This document shows positions 42,118 to 51,700 of a DNA stretch of 64,000 bases, piece by piece. A program made the position numbers and the translations under genes. The stretch is from Pseudomonas monteilii NBRC 103158 = DSM 14164. Its GTDB lineage: Bacteria > Pseudomonadota > Gammaproteobacteria > Pseudomonadales > Pseudomonadaceae. Each line of letters starts with the position of its first letter. Position 1 is the stretch's first letter. Below the pieces are notes generated by a model. The model was not told the origin of the DNA. It ran no database searches and saw only the letters and a program-made list of their open reading frames with translations. Location: NCBI RefSeq assembly GCF_000730605.1, contig NZ_BBIS01000050.1, positions 1 to 64,000 of the forward strand, written 5' to 3'.

Positions 42118-42981
42118 ATGAACCTGTTCCAGCTCCGCGCCTTCGACGCCGTGGCCCGTGAGGGCAGCTTTACCCGTGCCGCCGAGCGGCTGTTCATCAG
42201 CCAGCCGGCCGTGACCGGGCACGTCAAGGCGCTGGAGGAGCACTACCAGATCACCCTGCTGCGGCGTACCGCTCGGCGGGTGGAGTTGACCGAAGAGGGC
42301 ACTCGCCTGGCAGCCATCACCCGCGCCATGTTCGGCCTGGCCGAAGAGGCACAGGCCATGCTTGAAGCCAACCGGCAATTGCTGACCGGGCGCCTGGAGG
42401 TGGCGGCCGATGGCCCGCATCGGGTCATGCCCATGCTGGCGCAACTGCGCGAGCGCTACCCCGGCATCACGGTCAACTTGCGGCTGGGCAATGCCCAGGA
42501 AACGCTGGCTGCGCTGTTGTCCGAACACGCCGACGTGGCGGTGCTGACCGAGATCGAGCCGCGCAAGGGCCTGTACCTGCAGAACCTCTGCGAATCACGC
42601 CTGTGTGCGTTGTTGCCTGCGGGGCATGGCTGGGCCCACGACGACGGCGATTTGCCCCTGGCCGAACTGCACCAGCAGATCATGGTGCTGCGCGAACCCA
42701 GCTCCACCACGCGGCGTACCTTCGACAAAGCCTGCGTCAGGGCGGGCGTGCAGCCGCGTGTACTGCTGGAGCTGGACAGCCGTGAGGCGGTAACCGAGGC
42801 GGTGGCTTCGGAGCTGGGTATTGGTGTTGTTTCTTCCACAGAAGTGGCCAATGATCCGCGGGTGGTCGCACGGCCATTGTCTGGCGAGGGCCTGGTCAAC
42901 CAACACCTGGTCGGTTGCCTGGAGCGCCGTCGCGAATTGCGCCTGATCCAGGCGTTCCTGGGTCTGGCGGTGGGGCTGTGA
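42118..42981 (+). CDS. LysR-family regulator of the phnWX operon
   Basis: A 287-aa LysR protein with a helix-turn-helix at residues about 14-40 (GSFTRAAERLFISQPAVTGH) and an effector domain starting near residue 92. It is divergent from phnWX across a 112-bp region containing AT-rich sequence unlike the surrounding DNA, a normal place for a LysR operator. Control by 2-aminoethylphosphonate or its aldehyde is likely from context; similar LysR genes accompany phnWX in other pseudomonads. The start at 42118 has only a weak ribosome site. Confidence 0.85.
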   Translation: MNLFQLRAFDAVAREGSFTRAAERLFISQPAVTGHVKALEEHYQITLLRRTARRVELTEEGTRLAAITRAMFGLAEEAQAMLEANRQLLTGRLEVAADGPHRVMPMLAQLRERYPGITVNLRLGNAQETLAALLSEHADVAVLTEIEPRKGLYLQNLCESRLCALLPAGHGWAHDDGDLPLAELHQQIMVLREPSSTTRRTFDKACVRAGVQPRVLLELDSREAVTEAVASELGIGVVSSTEVANDPRVVARPLSGEGLVNQHLVGCLERRRELRLIQAFLGLAVGL

Positions 42982-43038
42982 TGGCTGTTTTCAGCAAGGC
43001 GGCCTAAGATGGCCGGCAACACGCCGACAGGACCGTCG

Positions 43039-44061
43039 ATGAGCGACAAAGACACTATTTCCATGCAGCTGGTGCGCGAAGCGCTGTTGCAGACTTGCCC
43101 CGCCGGTGAGCCCGATAGCAGCTTGCTGGCCCGGGCGGGCATCGCCGTTGAACACTTGCACTTGCCTGAGGCGCGTGTCAGTGCCGAGTCCTATGCCCGG
43201 TTGTGGCGCCTGCTGGCACGTCGCTGCAATGACGAGTTCTTCGCTATGGACCCGCGCGGCCTGCCCAGCGGCAGCCTGGCCTTCATGTGCCGTGCCAGCA
43301 TGGGCCAGCCGACCTTGGGTGCGGGCCTGGAAACCTCGCTGGCATTCCTTTCGCTGATGCTCCAGGACATGCAGCCCAGCCTGGTGCGCCAGGAAGGTTT
43401 GGCCGAGATTGTCATCAATGAGCCGCGTGACGAACCGCGCCGCGCGTTCACCTATTTCACGTTCTGGATGATCGTGCATGGGGTGGCGTGCTGGCTGGCC
43501 GGGCGGCGTATCCCGATTCTGAGCATTGACCTGCGTTGTGCCGAGCCACCCTTTTGTGACGACTATCGGGTGATGTTTTCGGAAAACCTGCATTTTGAGC
43601 GCCCGCGCACACGCATGATCGTTGCCTCGGCGTGCCTTGACCTGCCACTGAAGCGCAACGAGGAGGAACTGCAGCGATTTCTTGCCGAAGCGCCGGGCAA
43701 CATCCTGGTCAAGTACCGGGACCCGGCCAGCCTCGGGCGACGTATCCGTACCGATTTGCTGCGCCTGGCCCCTGAACATTGGCCAGATGCTGACAGCCTG
43801 GCACGGCAGCTGTGCCTGTCGCCTTCGACCCTGCGCCGGCGCCTGGCCGAAGAGGGGCAGAACTACCAGGGGTTGAAGGACAGCGTACGCCGCGAGTTGG
43901 CGATCGCCTGGTTAAGCCGGGAAGAGCTAGCCATGGGCGAGCTTGCCGAGCAGTTGGGGTTTGCCGACAACAGTTCGTTCTACAAGGCGTTTCGCAAATG
44001 GTTTGGCTGTAACCCTGGGCATTATCGGGCATTGATTCAGGCGCGCGGGGCTGGGCACTGA
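43039..44061 (+). CDS. AraC-family regulator (PF12625-type N-terminal domain)
   Basis: A 340-aa regulator. Residues about 15-210 form the Arabinose_bd-like domain found in OruR/ArgR-type and virulence-linked AraC proteins; residues about 235-340 hold two helix-turn-helix units (LARQLCLSPSTLRRRLAEEG, and LAEQLGFADNSSFYKAFRKW). AGGA lies six bases before ATG 43039; an ATG 30 bases upstream is also possible. It stands 79 bp ahead of the first giant NEL-domain gene on the same strand and could control it, but it could equally serve unlinked catabolic genes. Confidence 0.84.
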   Translation: MSDKDTISMQLVREALLQTCPAGEPDSSLLARAGIAVEHLHLPEARVSAESYARLWRLLARRCNDEFFAMDPRGLPSGSLAFMCRASMGQPTLGAGLETSLAFLSLMLQDMQPSLVRQEGLAEIVINEPRDEPRRAFTYFTFWMIVHGVACWLAGRRIPILSIDLRCAEPPFCDDYRVMFSENLHFERPRTRMIVASACLDLPLKRNEEELQRFLAEAPGNILVKYRDPASLGRRIRTDLLRLAPEHWPDADSLARQLCLSPSTLRRRLAEEGQNYQGLKDSVRRELAIAWLSREELAMGELAEQLGFADNSSFYKAFRKWFGCNPGHYRALIQARGAGH

Positions 44062-44140
44062 GGGACCAACGCTTCCGGCTGTGGCGCGGTAAACGGTAAG
44101 GGCAAGGTGGCAGGTCGAATCATGCCTGAGGATCCTGACC

Positions 44141-47100
44141 ATGCCCCAACCGACGATTCACCCGAAACTGCTGCACCCGGCCAACGACTTTATCGCCGAG
44201 CAGTTGCCCACCTGGCTGAGGGGTGCCGGACCAAAACCACTGGCGTTGCTGCGGGCCTGCATGACAGCACATTTGCAGAGCCAGAAACGCATGGCGGCGG
44301 CCTCGCAGCAGCTGCAACCGCTTGAGCGGTTTGCCGCTCTGCACTTCGAGCAGGCGATGAAGTCGCAACTGAAGCTGGAAATGGATCTGACCAACGTCAA
44401 CTGGCGTGAAGAGCGACGGCGTTTGAAGGTCAGCCAAGGCCAGCTTCAGGCGTTCGAGGCCTATTTCGTGACCGTTCCGGCCTTGCAGAAGCTGTTGCAG
44501 AACTTCAAGGAAGGTGAGTCGTTCTTTACCGATACGGCGCTGATCGATGCAACCGCTGCGCCTGGCGAGCCAGTGCGTGTCATCACGCAGCGCATCGACG
44601 ATGTGGTGCAGCTGTGCCGTAGCGCAGATGTCGGTCAGGCCTATCAAGACCATCTTGATCAGGTATTGACGGCAAGTTTCAAGCGCCAGCTGGCCATCGA
44701 CAAGCGCCTTGAACTCGCGGTTGCAATCGAGATTGCGGCCGTCAAAGGGCAACTTGCAGGTAGTGACCTGCGAATGCTGCGTGAAGTCGGGCAAGGCAAG
44801 CGTCCAGAGCTGTTTTCGGACCATGAGCTCAACATGAGTACGCTGCAGATCCTGGGGCACCGGGTGGATGGCGCCATTGCGTTCCAGCTGGTGGGAACAC
44901 CAAGCGGGTTCCCCGGTCTGGTCTTCAACCCCAGACGTCTGCTGAGCGTGCTGCTTTATCTGCCAGACGACCCCGTTCAGCCGCTGCGCCGTTACGATGA
45001 CTGGCGTTCGGCTAACCGAGGCCTGGTGGCTGCCATGGGCAATGCCCGGTTCCGCCAGGCGATTGGACGTCGGATTGCACTTGGCGGGCAGGCGGATTAT
45101 CAGCAGACGCTGGGCAAGCGCCTGCTGGATGACCAACCGGACCTGGAACCCTGCTCCGTTGCTGCAGGAAACGAAGCGTTCATCGACTTGGCCGTCGGGC
45201 ATGTTCAGCGCATCAAGGATGATGCGGCTTTCCTGGCCGTGCCGACGGCGCAGGCGAACGCCAGGGCTGCGGCAGAACGATTGCGAAAGCTGGAGACTGC
45301 GGGGCTGGTACTGCTGAACCTGGTCGGATTTTTCGTGCCGGCCGTTGGCGCACTGCTCTTGGCTGATCTGGCCCGGCAGGTGCTGGGTGAAGTATTCGAA
45401 GGTGCGCGTGACTGGGCTCAGGGGCACCAGCACGAAGCACTGGAGCACCTGCTTCAGGTGGCCACTACAGTGGCTGCCGGCGCTGCGGTCGCCACGGGCG
45501 TGCAGATAGCGCGAAGTACGTTTGTCGAGCAGTTGGAGCCGGTCCTCACCGAGGCGGGCAAGCAACGTCTATGGCATTACGACCTACGTCCTTACCAGGC
45601 ACACGCGACCGTGCCGAGCTTGGCTGAACTGGATAACGGGCTGCTCAGCGATGGCCAGGCCCATTGGTGGCGGCGCGAGGGTGTGCTGTACCGGGTGCGC
45701 CGCGATACGGCGGGCACCTGGCGATTATTGCACCGTGGGGGCGCGAGCGTGTTTGGCCCTTCTCTGGAGAGTAACGGTGAGCGTGCCTGGCGGCTCAGTT
45801 ACGAGCGGCCGCTGGAGTGGCAGGGCAGTGAGCGACTACTCATGCGTCTATGGCCTGGCGCAGCTGAATTGAGCCCGGAGCGCATCTCCCAAATCCTCAC
45901 CGTTGCGGATGTCAATGAGGCGCATTTGCGCGGTTTGCTGGTAGAGGGTCGGCGCCTGCCGGTAGGGCTGCGCGATACCTTGGAGCGGTTTGCCGTTGAT
46001 GAGAGGATCGAGGTGTTCTTTGCCGAACTTGGAGGGCAGGACCACGATGCTGAAGCCTTGCAGTGGTGTATCGACCGATTAGGGCTGCAAGGGCTGCAAT
46101 CGCCAAAACAGATAAAGGCAATTCGGGCGTCTGCGCAAACCCTGCGGGCCCCGATGCTGGAGCATTTTGCAAAAGCCTACCTGGTTGATGATCCGCTGTT
46201 GGCCACGCTGAAGGGCAGTTTCGCGGGGCTGCCTGACGCCTATGCGCTGGATTTGCTCAAAAACGCCAGTGTTGAGCTACGCCAACGCATGGTGAGTGAG
46301 TCTCGCGTGCCGATGGCGTTGGCCGAGCAGGCGCGTGCGCTGCTGCAGCAGGCTCGCCTTACACGGGTACGCGAGGCTCTGTTCTTGCGTAATGGATACA
46401 ACGCCGACTGGGTGGCCTTGGTATTCGCCTTGCTGCGTCGCCGGGGTTTGGCGCCTGGACGCATCAACCTGATATTGCGCGAGGGGTCAGCCTTTGGCCC
46501 CGTACTGGAAAAACTGTTCCCTGAGCAAGGCGGGGCAGAGCAGGGTACGGTGATGGTGTGGCGTGACGGCAGCTTTGATCTCTACGACGAGATGGGCCAG
46601 GAAAACGAGATAGAGGTGGCGCAGCCCCACGGGCTATTCGAAGTGCTGGCCGCCTGCCTGCCGTCCACTTTCCTGCAGCGTGAAGGGTGGGCTGGTGAAG
46701 GCGCCGCAGCGCGCATCCGTGTGTCGATGCAAGGCTGGCTACCGCCTGATCGCCTTGAGTTGATCCGTTTGCTAGGGTGGCGTGAAGCCAGGCCCGTTGC
46801 TTCTACCTTGCACCGTTTACCCGATGGGCGGGTTGGCTATTTGCTCAGCGGCCGGGGCACTTCGCCAGCGACTCAAAGGCAGGTGCTGCTGCGTCGGATT
46901 CGTAGCCTGTACCCTTCGTTCGATGACGATGCCGTCGAACGCTTCTTGCAGATGCTCTTGAGGAGCACGCACTCGGCTTACGCCAATCTGCTGTATCAGG
47001 AGCAACAGTATCGCAGGCTTGATGAGAGCCTTGTTCGCTGGACCGATGCTGTATCCGAGCCTCAGCGTGGGCAGCGGCAGCTGGTAGCAAGTGCGTTTCG

Positions 47101-48649
47101 CCACGCGTGGCGCCTGGAGGGTGATCGGGTTCATTTTCCCGATGATGCGCAAAGTGGATTGAGACTTGGTGTTCTCAATGTGCCGGCCGGCGGCTTGCCT
47201 GTCCTACCAGTAGGTACTGACTTTGGCCACATCACGGACCTTGTGCTGGTGGGGTTGCGGCTACACGCTTTGCCGACAGGCTTTCTGAACTTTTTCCCTG
47301 GCTTGCGGCGCCTGGACCTGAGCAGAAATGCCTTGCCTGCGATTCCGCAAGGGCTCGAAATGTTGCCCCGGTTGCGCTATTTGCACCTGGCCAGCAACCG
47401 GATTCGGATGACGGCGCCGCATGCGGGGGCCTTGGCGCAGCTCGTCAACCTGCGCACGTTGGACCTGAGTGGCAACCCGTTGGGTGCGATCAGCTTGCGT
47501 TTCAACCAAACTTCCCGGTTGCGCGAGCTGCATCTGTATCGCACGGGTCTGCAGGTGGTGCCGGATGGCCTTGAATGGTGTGGCCTGCTTGAGCATGCCG
47601 ACCTGCGAAACAACCAGATTTCCAGTTTGCCCCAGGCATTGATCGATGCTCCGCTGGCGCTGCGCCAGCGGCTGCTTGTAGAGGGTAACGCGCTGTCGGT
47701 GGCCGATCGCGAGCGCTTGTACGCGGTACAGCCGGGACCGGGCCACTTGCAAGGGGAGGAGGCGGACATTCTGCATGCCAGGACGGCCTGGCTGGCGACA
47801 CTGGATGAGCATGGTCAGTTAAACAGGTCTGGGCAGTGGGACGCGTTGAGGCAGGAATCAGGCAGCACGCAGTTCTTCCTGCTACTGGCTGAGCTGATTG
47901 ACAGCGCCGATTTTCGGCTCGCGCGTGAAGACATTTCGCGAAGAGTGTGGGGGATGGTGGAGTCTGCCTCGCAAAATACCCGGATCCGTGAAGAGCTTTT
48001 TGACCGCGCGGCGGACCCGCGTACATGCGTTGATAGTGTGGCGCGTTGTTTCAGCCAGCTCGAAGTCCGCATGAGAGTGCTGCAAGTGACATTCGGGGGC
48101 GACCCGATTGCCACGCGTGATGCCCGCTTGTTATTGGCTCAGCGCATGTTTCGGCTTGATGAGGTGGAACGTATCGCCCGTGCCGACTGCCTTGACCGGT
48201 TGGCCGAAGGGCACGCTGTGGATGAGGTCGAGGTCAGCCTGGCGTATCGCACGGGGTTGGCGAGCCGCCTGAACCTGATAGGGCAACCGCGGACCCTGCA
48301 GTTTCGTGCCATTGCCGGGGTTACGCAGGCCCACCTCGATCAGGCGTATGCGACCGTGCTGGCTGCCGAAACGGGTGTAGAGCGGGTTCGCTACATCAGT
48401 CAGCGAGACTTCTGGGCGCCGTACCTGCGTGCCAGGTATCCCGAGGCGTATGCGCGGATCTCCGACGATTTCGACACGCGGATCAATACCCTGGATCAGG
48501 AGAAGGAAATCCTTGGCAGTGGTGAGTATGTGCAACGCTGTGAGCAGCTGAAGCGGGAAACGGAACTGGCGTTCGATGCGCTTGCCTTGCAGCTTACCGA
48601 GCAGGAACTGAACATGCCGTTGCAGGGCCGCCCGCGCCAAGGCGTTTGA
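44141..48649 (+). CDS. Giant LRR protein with NEL-type E3 ubiquitin ligase domain, copy 1
   Basis: A 1502-aa protein without signal peptide. Order: N-terminal region of about 560 residues like the DUF6543/dermonecrotic-toxin N-domain, containing a hydrophobic stretch (about 388-460, with EVFEGARDWAQGHQHEALEH); a middle region; four to five leucine-rich repeats at about 1029-1167 (LRRLDLSRNALPAIPQGL); and a C-terminal domain like the NEL of Shigella IpaH. Its Cys1296-Val-Asp (DPRTCVDSVARCF) fits the catalytic CxD motif that accepts ubiquitin. Such ligases normally act inside eukaryotic cells after type III secretion; no secretion genes are in the window. A second copy follows after 83 bp. Codon use includes more TTG, AGT and TAT than flanking genes. 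Confidence 0.75.
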   Translation: MPQPTIHPKLLHPANDFIAEQLPTWLRGAGPKPLALLRACMTAHLQSQKRMAAASQQLQPLERFAALHFEQAMKSQLKLEMDLTNVNWREERRRLKVSQGQLQAFEAYFVTVPALQKLLQNFKEGESFFTDTALIDATAAPGEPVRVITQRIDDVVQLCRSADVGQAYQDHLDQVLTASFKRQLAIDKRLELAVAIEIAAVKGQLAGSDLRMLREVGQGKRPELFSDHELNMSTLQILGHRVDGAIAFQLVGTPSGFPGLVFNPRRLLSVLLYLPDDPVQPLRRYDDWRSANRGLVAAMGNARFRQAIGRRIALGGQADYQQTLGKRLLDDQPDLEPCSVAAGNEAFIDLAVGHVQRIKDDAAFLAVPTAQANARAAAERLRKLETAGLVLLNLVGFFVPAVGALLLADLARQVLGEVFEGARDWAQGHQHEALEHLLQVATTVAAGAAVATGVQIARSTFVEQLEPVLTEAGKQRLWHYDLRPYQAHATVPSLAELDNGLLSDGQAHWWRREGVLYRVRRDTAGTWRLLHRGGASVFGPSLESNGERAWRLSYERPLEWQGSERLLMRLWPGAAELSPERISQILTVADVNEAHLRGLLVEGRRLPVGLRDTLERFAVDERIEVFFAELGGQDHDAEALQWCIDRLGLQGLQSPKQIKAIRASAQTLRAPMLEHFAKAYLVDDPLLATLKGSFAGLPDAYALDLLKNASVELRQRMVSESRVPMALAEQARALLQQARLTRVREALFLRNGYNADWVALVFALLRRRGLAPGRINLILREGSAFGPVLEKLFPEQGGAEQGTVMVWRDGSFDLYDEMGQENEIEVAQPHGLFEVLAACLPSTFLQREGWAGEGAAARIRVSMQGWLPPDRLELIRLLGWREARPVASTLHRLPDGRVGYLLSGRGTSPATQRQVLLRRIRSLYPSFDDDAVERFLQMLLRSTHSAYANLLYQEQQYRRLDESLVRWTDAVSEPQRGQRQLVASAFRHAWRLEGDRVHFPDDAQSGLRLGVLNVPAGGLPVLPVGTDFGHITDLVLVGLRLHALPTGFLNFFPGLRRLDLSRNALPAIPQGLEMLPRLRYLHLASNRIRMTAPHAGALAQLVNLRTLDLSGNPLGAISLRFNQTSRLRELHLYRTGLQVVPDGLEWCGLLEHADLRNNQISSLPQALIDAPLALRQRLLVEGNALSVADRERLYAVQPGPGHLQGEEADILHARTAWLATLDEHGQLNRSGQWDALRQESGSTQFFLLLAELIDSADFRLAREDISRRVWGMVESASQNTRIREELFDRAADPRTCVDSVARCFSQLEVRMRVLQVTFGGDPIATRDARLLLAQRMFRLDEVERIARADCLDRLAEGHAVDEVEVSLAYRTGLASRLNLIGQPRTLQFRAIAGVTQAHLDQAYATVLAAETGVERVRYISQRDFWAPYLRARYPEAYARISDDFDTRINTLDQEKEILGSGEYVQRCEQLKRETELAFDALALQLTEQELNMPLQGRPRQGV

Positions 48650-48732
48650 TCTGCCCGCACCCGTTCCCTCTGCATCCTGGTCGGGCACTTGAGCAACATG
48701 GTTGGCTTCGTCCAATAGCTGGGGAACCAACC

Positions 48733-51700
48733 ATGATCGCCAACGCGACTGGCCACGATCAATTCATGGCAGCCAGATTACCTGAGTGGCTCAAACGCGC
48801 TTCAAAGGGCCAGATCAATACCTTGCGTACTAGCCTGAACGCGCATCATGCCAGTCAAGCGCGCTTGCGTGGGCTCACGCTCGAGCTACTGCCGCTCCAG
48901 CCGTTTGCCGAGAAGCACCTGATGACACTGCTGGATGCACCGTTGCCTGACGGGCAGGCCTTTGCCCAGCTCGAATGGCTGAGGGTTGCTCCGCGCTTCG
49001 GCACACTGTCAGGCACATTGCAGCAGACGTATGCGTACAGCCAGACACGTGAAAACGGGTTGCTGCGGCTGATGCGCAACTTCGCTGCGAATACAAGTTA
49101 CTACACAGGTACCGGGCTGGTTTTGCCAGGCAGCGATAAGCCGTTGAACGCATCGCTGGACGCATTGATAGCGGCTTGTCGCGATCTGGACGTTGGCCAG
49201 AAATATCAGGACGAGCTGGAAAGGATCTTTCATCCGGCTACTCAAGCGATGCTGGCTGCAGACAAACGTTCGGGGTTGAAACTGGCCACCGAAATTGCAG
49301 CTTTGCAGGGAAACATAAGCGCCGATGTACAGATCGCCTTGCGTGAGGTGGTGGACCACGGTGAGCCACACCGACAGCAAGGATTGACGGGTGACCCTAT
49401 GCTGCTGAAGGCGCTAGGGCAACCTGTGGCCGACGGGTTGCTGATTCACCTGCGTGACAAGGCAGGGAATGAACGGGGTATCGTCCTTTACCTGGCGAGT
49501 GATCCTCGGCAAGCGCTGCGTTTCTTCGACGATGCAACCGCCATGAACAGCATGCTGGCATCGCTGTTGAAGGAGCCATCGTACTGGCAGTACTTCACGC
49601 AGCTGATCAGCATCGAGCACCGTGCAGCTTTCGTCAGCACCCTTGGCATGCGCCTGAAGGACGCACTACCGGACCTGGCGCTTGAAGGCACGGCACCGGG
49701 CGGGGGGATTTTCACGGAACTGGCGACCCGGCAAGTGCACAGGGTCAAGAATGATGCCCGCTTGTTGCTGGTACCAACCGCCGACGCTGATAGCCAGGCC
49801 ATAAGCGCCAGACACGCGCAATGGAAGGCTGCGGGTCTGGACCTGATAAACCTCGCCGGATTGTTCATTCCCGTCGTGGGCGCCTTGTTGTTGGGTCAGT
49901 TGGTTGCCCAGACCTGCTCGGAAGTGTTCGAAGGGATAAGGGACTGGTCGAGCGGGCACCAACATGAAGCGTTGGAGCATTTGCTAGGGGTGGCCGAGAC
50001 CTTGGCGGCCACGGCTGCGACAGTGGCGGCGGTCAGTTTTGTGCGCAGTGCGTTTGTCGCGCGCCTGGAGCCGGTAAGCCTTGGGAATGGGCGCGGTCGG
50101 CTATGGCATTTCGATCCCACGAATTATCGCTCCATGCCGGGTTCTATCGGTCTGCTGGAAGAGGGACGGTATGGTGAGGATGAACGTCGCTGGGTCCGCA
50201 TTGACGGGCGCTATCATGAAGTGCATCAGCCGATCGCTGGCGGCCCCTATCGCTTGCGTCATGCCGCGGGTGAGGGTGGCTACGGGCCGGTGGTGTTGCA
50301 CAACGGTGAGCGTGGCTGGCGCCTGATGCGCGAGCAACCGCTTGGCTGGCAGGATCCTGCACACATGCTGGATGCTTTGTGGCCACAGCATCCCGCTGTC
50401 GATGCGCATCAGGCCGAGCAGATACTGCGGGTCGCCGATATGGATGAAGATGAGTTGCGCGGGGTGCTGGTGGAGAACCGACCGGCCCCCGTGAACCTCG
50501 GGCAAAGCTTGCGCGCCTTCCAGGCACATGCGCGTATTCAGACATTTTTCGAGCGCGCTCGGCTGAAGGCATTGATGCCATCCGACAGTGAGCTGTTGAC
50601 CTGGAGTGAAGGCCGGCCAGACGTTGGGGAGGGGCTGGAGCAGTTACTGGCGCACGAGGCCGAGTTGCGCCCGCAGCTGTTTGCCCACCTGACAGAGCAG
50701 CCGCTTGTGCAAGGTCCCTTGAGCCTGTTGGTCAAACGGGACTTCCCTGGCCTGCCGGCCGCCTACATAAACGAGCTGGCCGGCCAGGCAGGTGAGCTTG
50801 AGCACGAAATGGCGCGGGTCGAGCAGCGCTTGCCCTTGTCTTGCACGAAGCACGCCCGTTCGCTCCTGCGCCTGGCGCGGTTGAACCGGGGGCTGGCCGG
50901 ATTGTATCTGAGCACAGCCTATAGCGATGTCACAGGCGCGCTGGCCCTTGCGTTGCTGGATACCTTCGAGCTTGAGCAGCTCGACATCGACTTGCGTGAA
51001 AGCGCGTTTGATGGACGGTCTGTCAAGCACCTCGGTAGCGGCGGGCAGAGCGAGGCGGAAAGGGTACTGGTCCGCCATGAAGGCAGGTTTCAGATCTACA
51101 ACGGGTTGGGTGAGCAACAAGCGGTTCCGCCCGGCGAGCCGGGCTGTATCTTCGAGGCACTCGTTGCCGCCCTCACGTCTGAACAGCGCGCGGCGATGCA
51201 GTTGATGGGCAGTGGTTTGGCCGGCCAACTGCGTACGCAGCTTCTGGAGCGGTTACCCGGTACCCATTGGGGGATTGCACGCATGCTCGGCTGGCCGGAG
51301 CAGGGTGCGTGGTTCAACCCAGGGCACCGCCTGGAGGACGGGCGCGTGGGTTACACGCTCAGTGGCCGCTCTTCAGCTGCGCCCCGCGATGAGCGGGCAA
51401 TCGTTCGTAACCAGCTACGATCGCTTTATCCTGGCTTGGATGAGGCCGCGCTTGACGTGGAGCTGGCGCGTTTGCAGGAAAGCGCGCAGCCCGTGCTGGA
51501 GCGCCTCGTGGCGCTGCAGGATGACCATGATCAGCTGATGCAGCACCTGAACCGCTGGGTCAGTGCCGAGCTGCAGGAGGGGCGGCAAGCCGCACGCAGG
51601 TTGACGGCCGACAGCATATTGCGCGCCTGGCGACTGCAGGGCGAGCCTGTCTCGACCGGTCAAGAGCAAACACAGGAGCAGCGCTTGTCGCTGAGCGGTT

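Noticed and set aside
44120..45565. 481-codon antisense frame over the first NEL-protein gene
   Set aside because: Composition follows from the opposite strand; no start signal and no family match.
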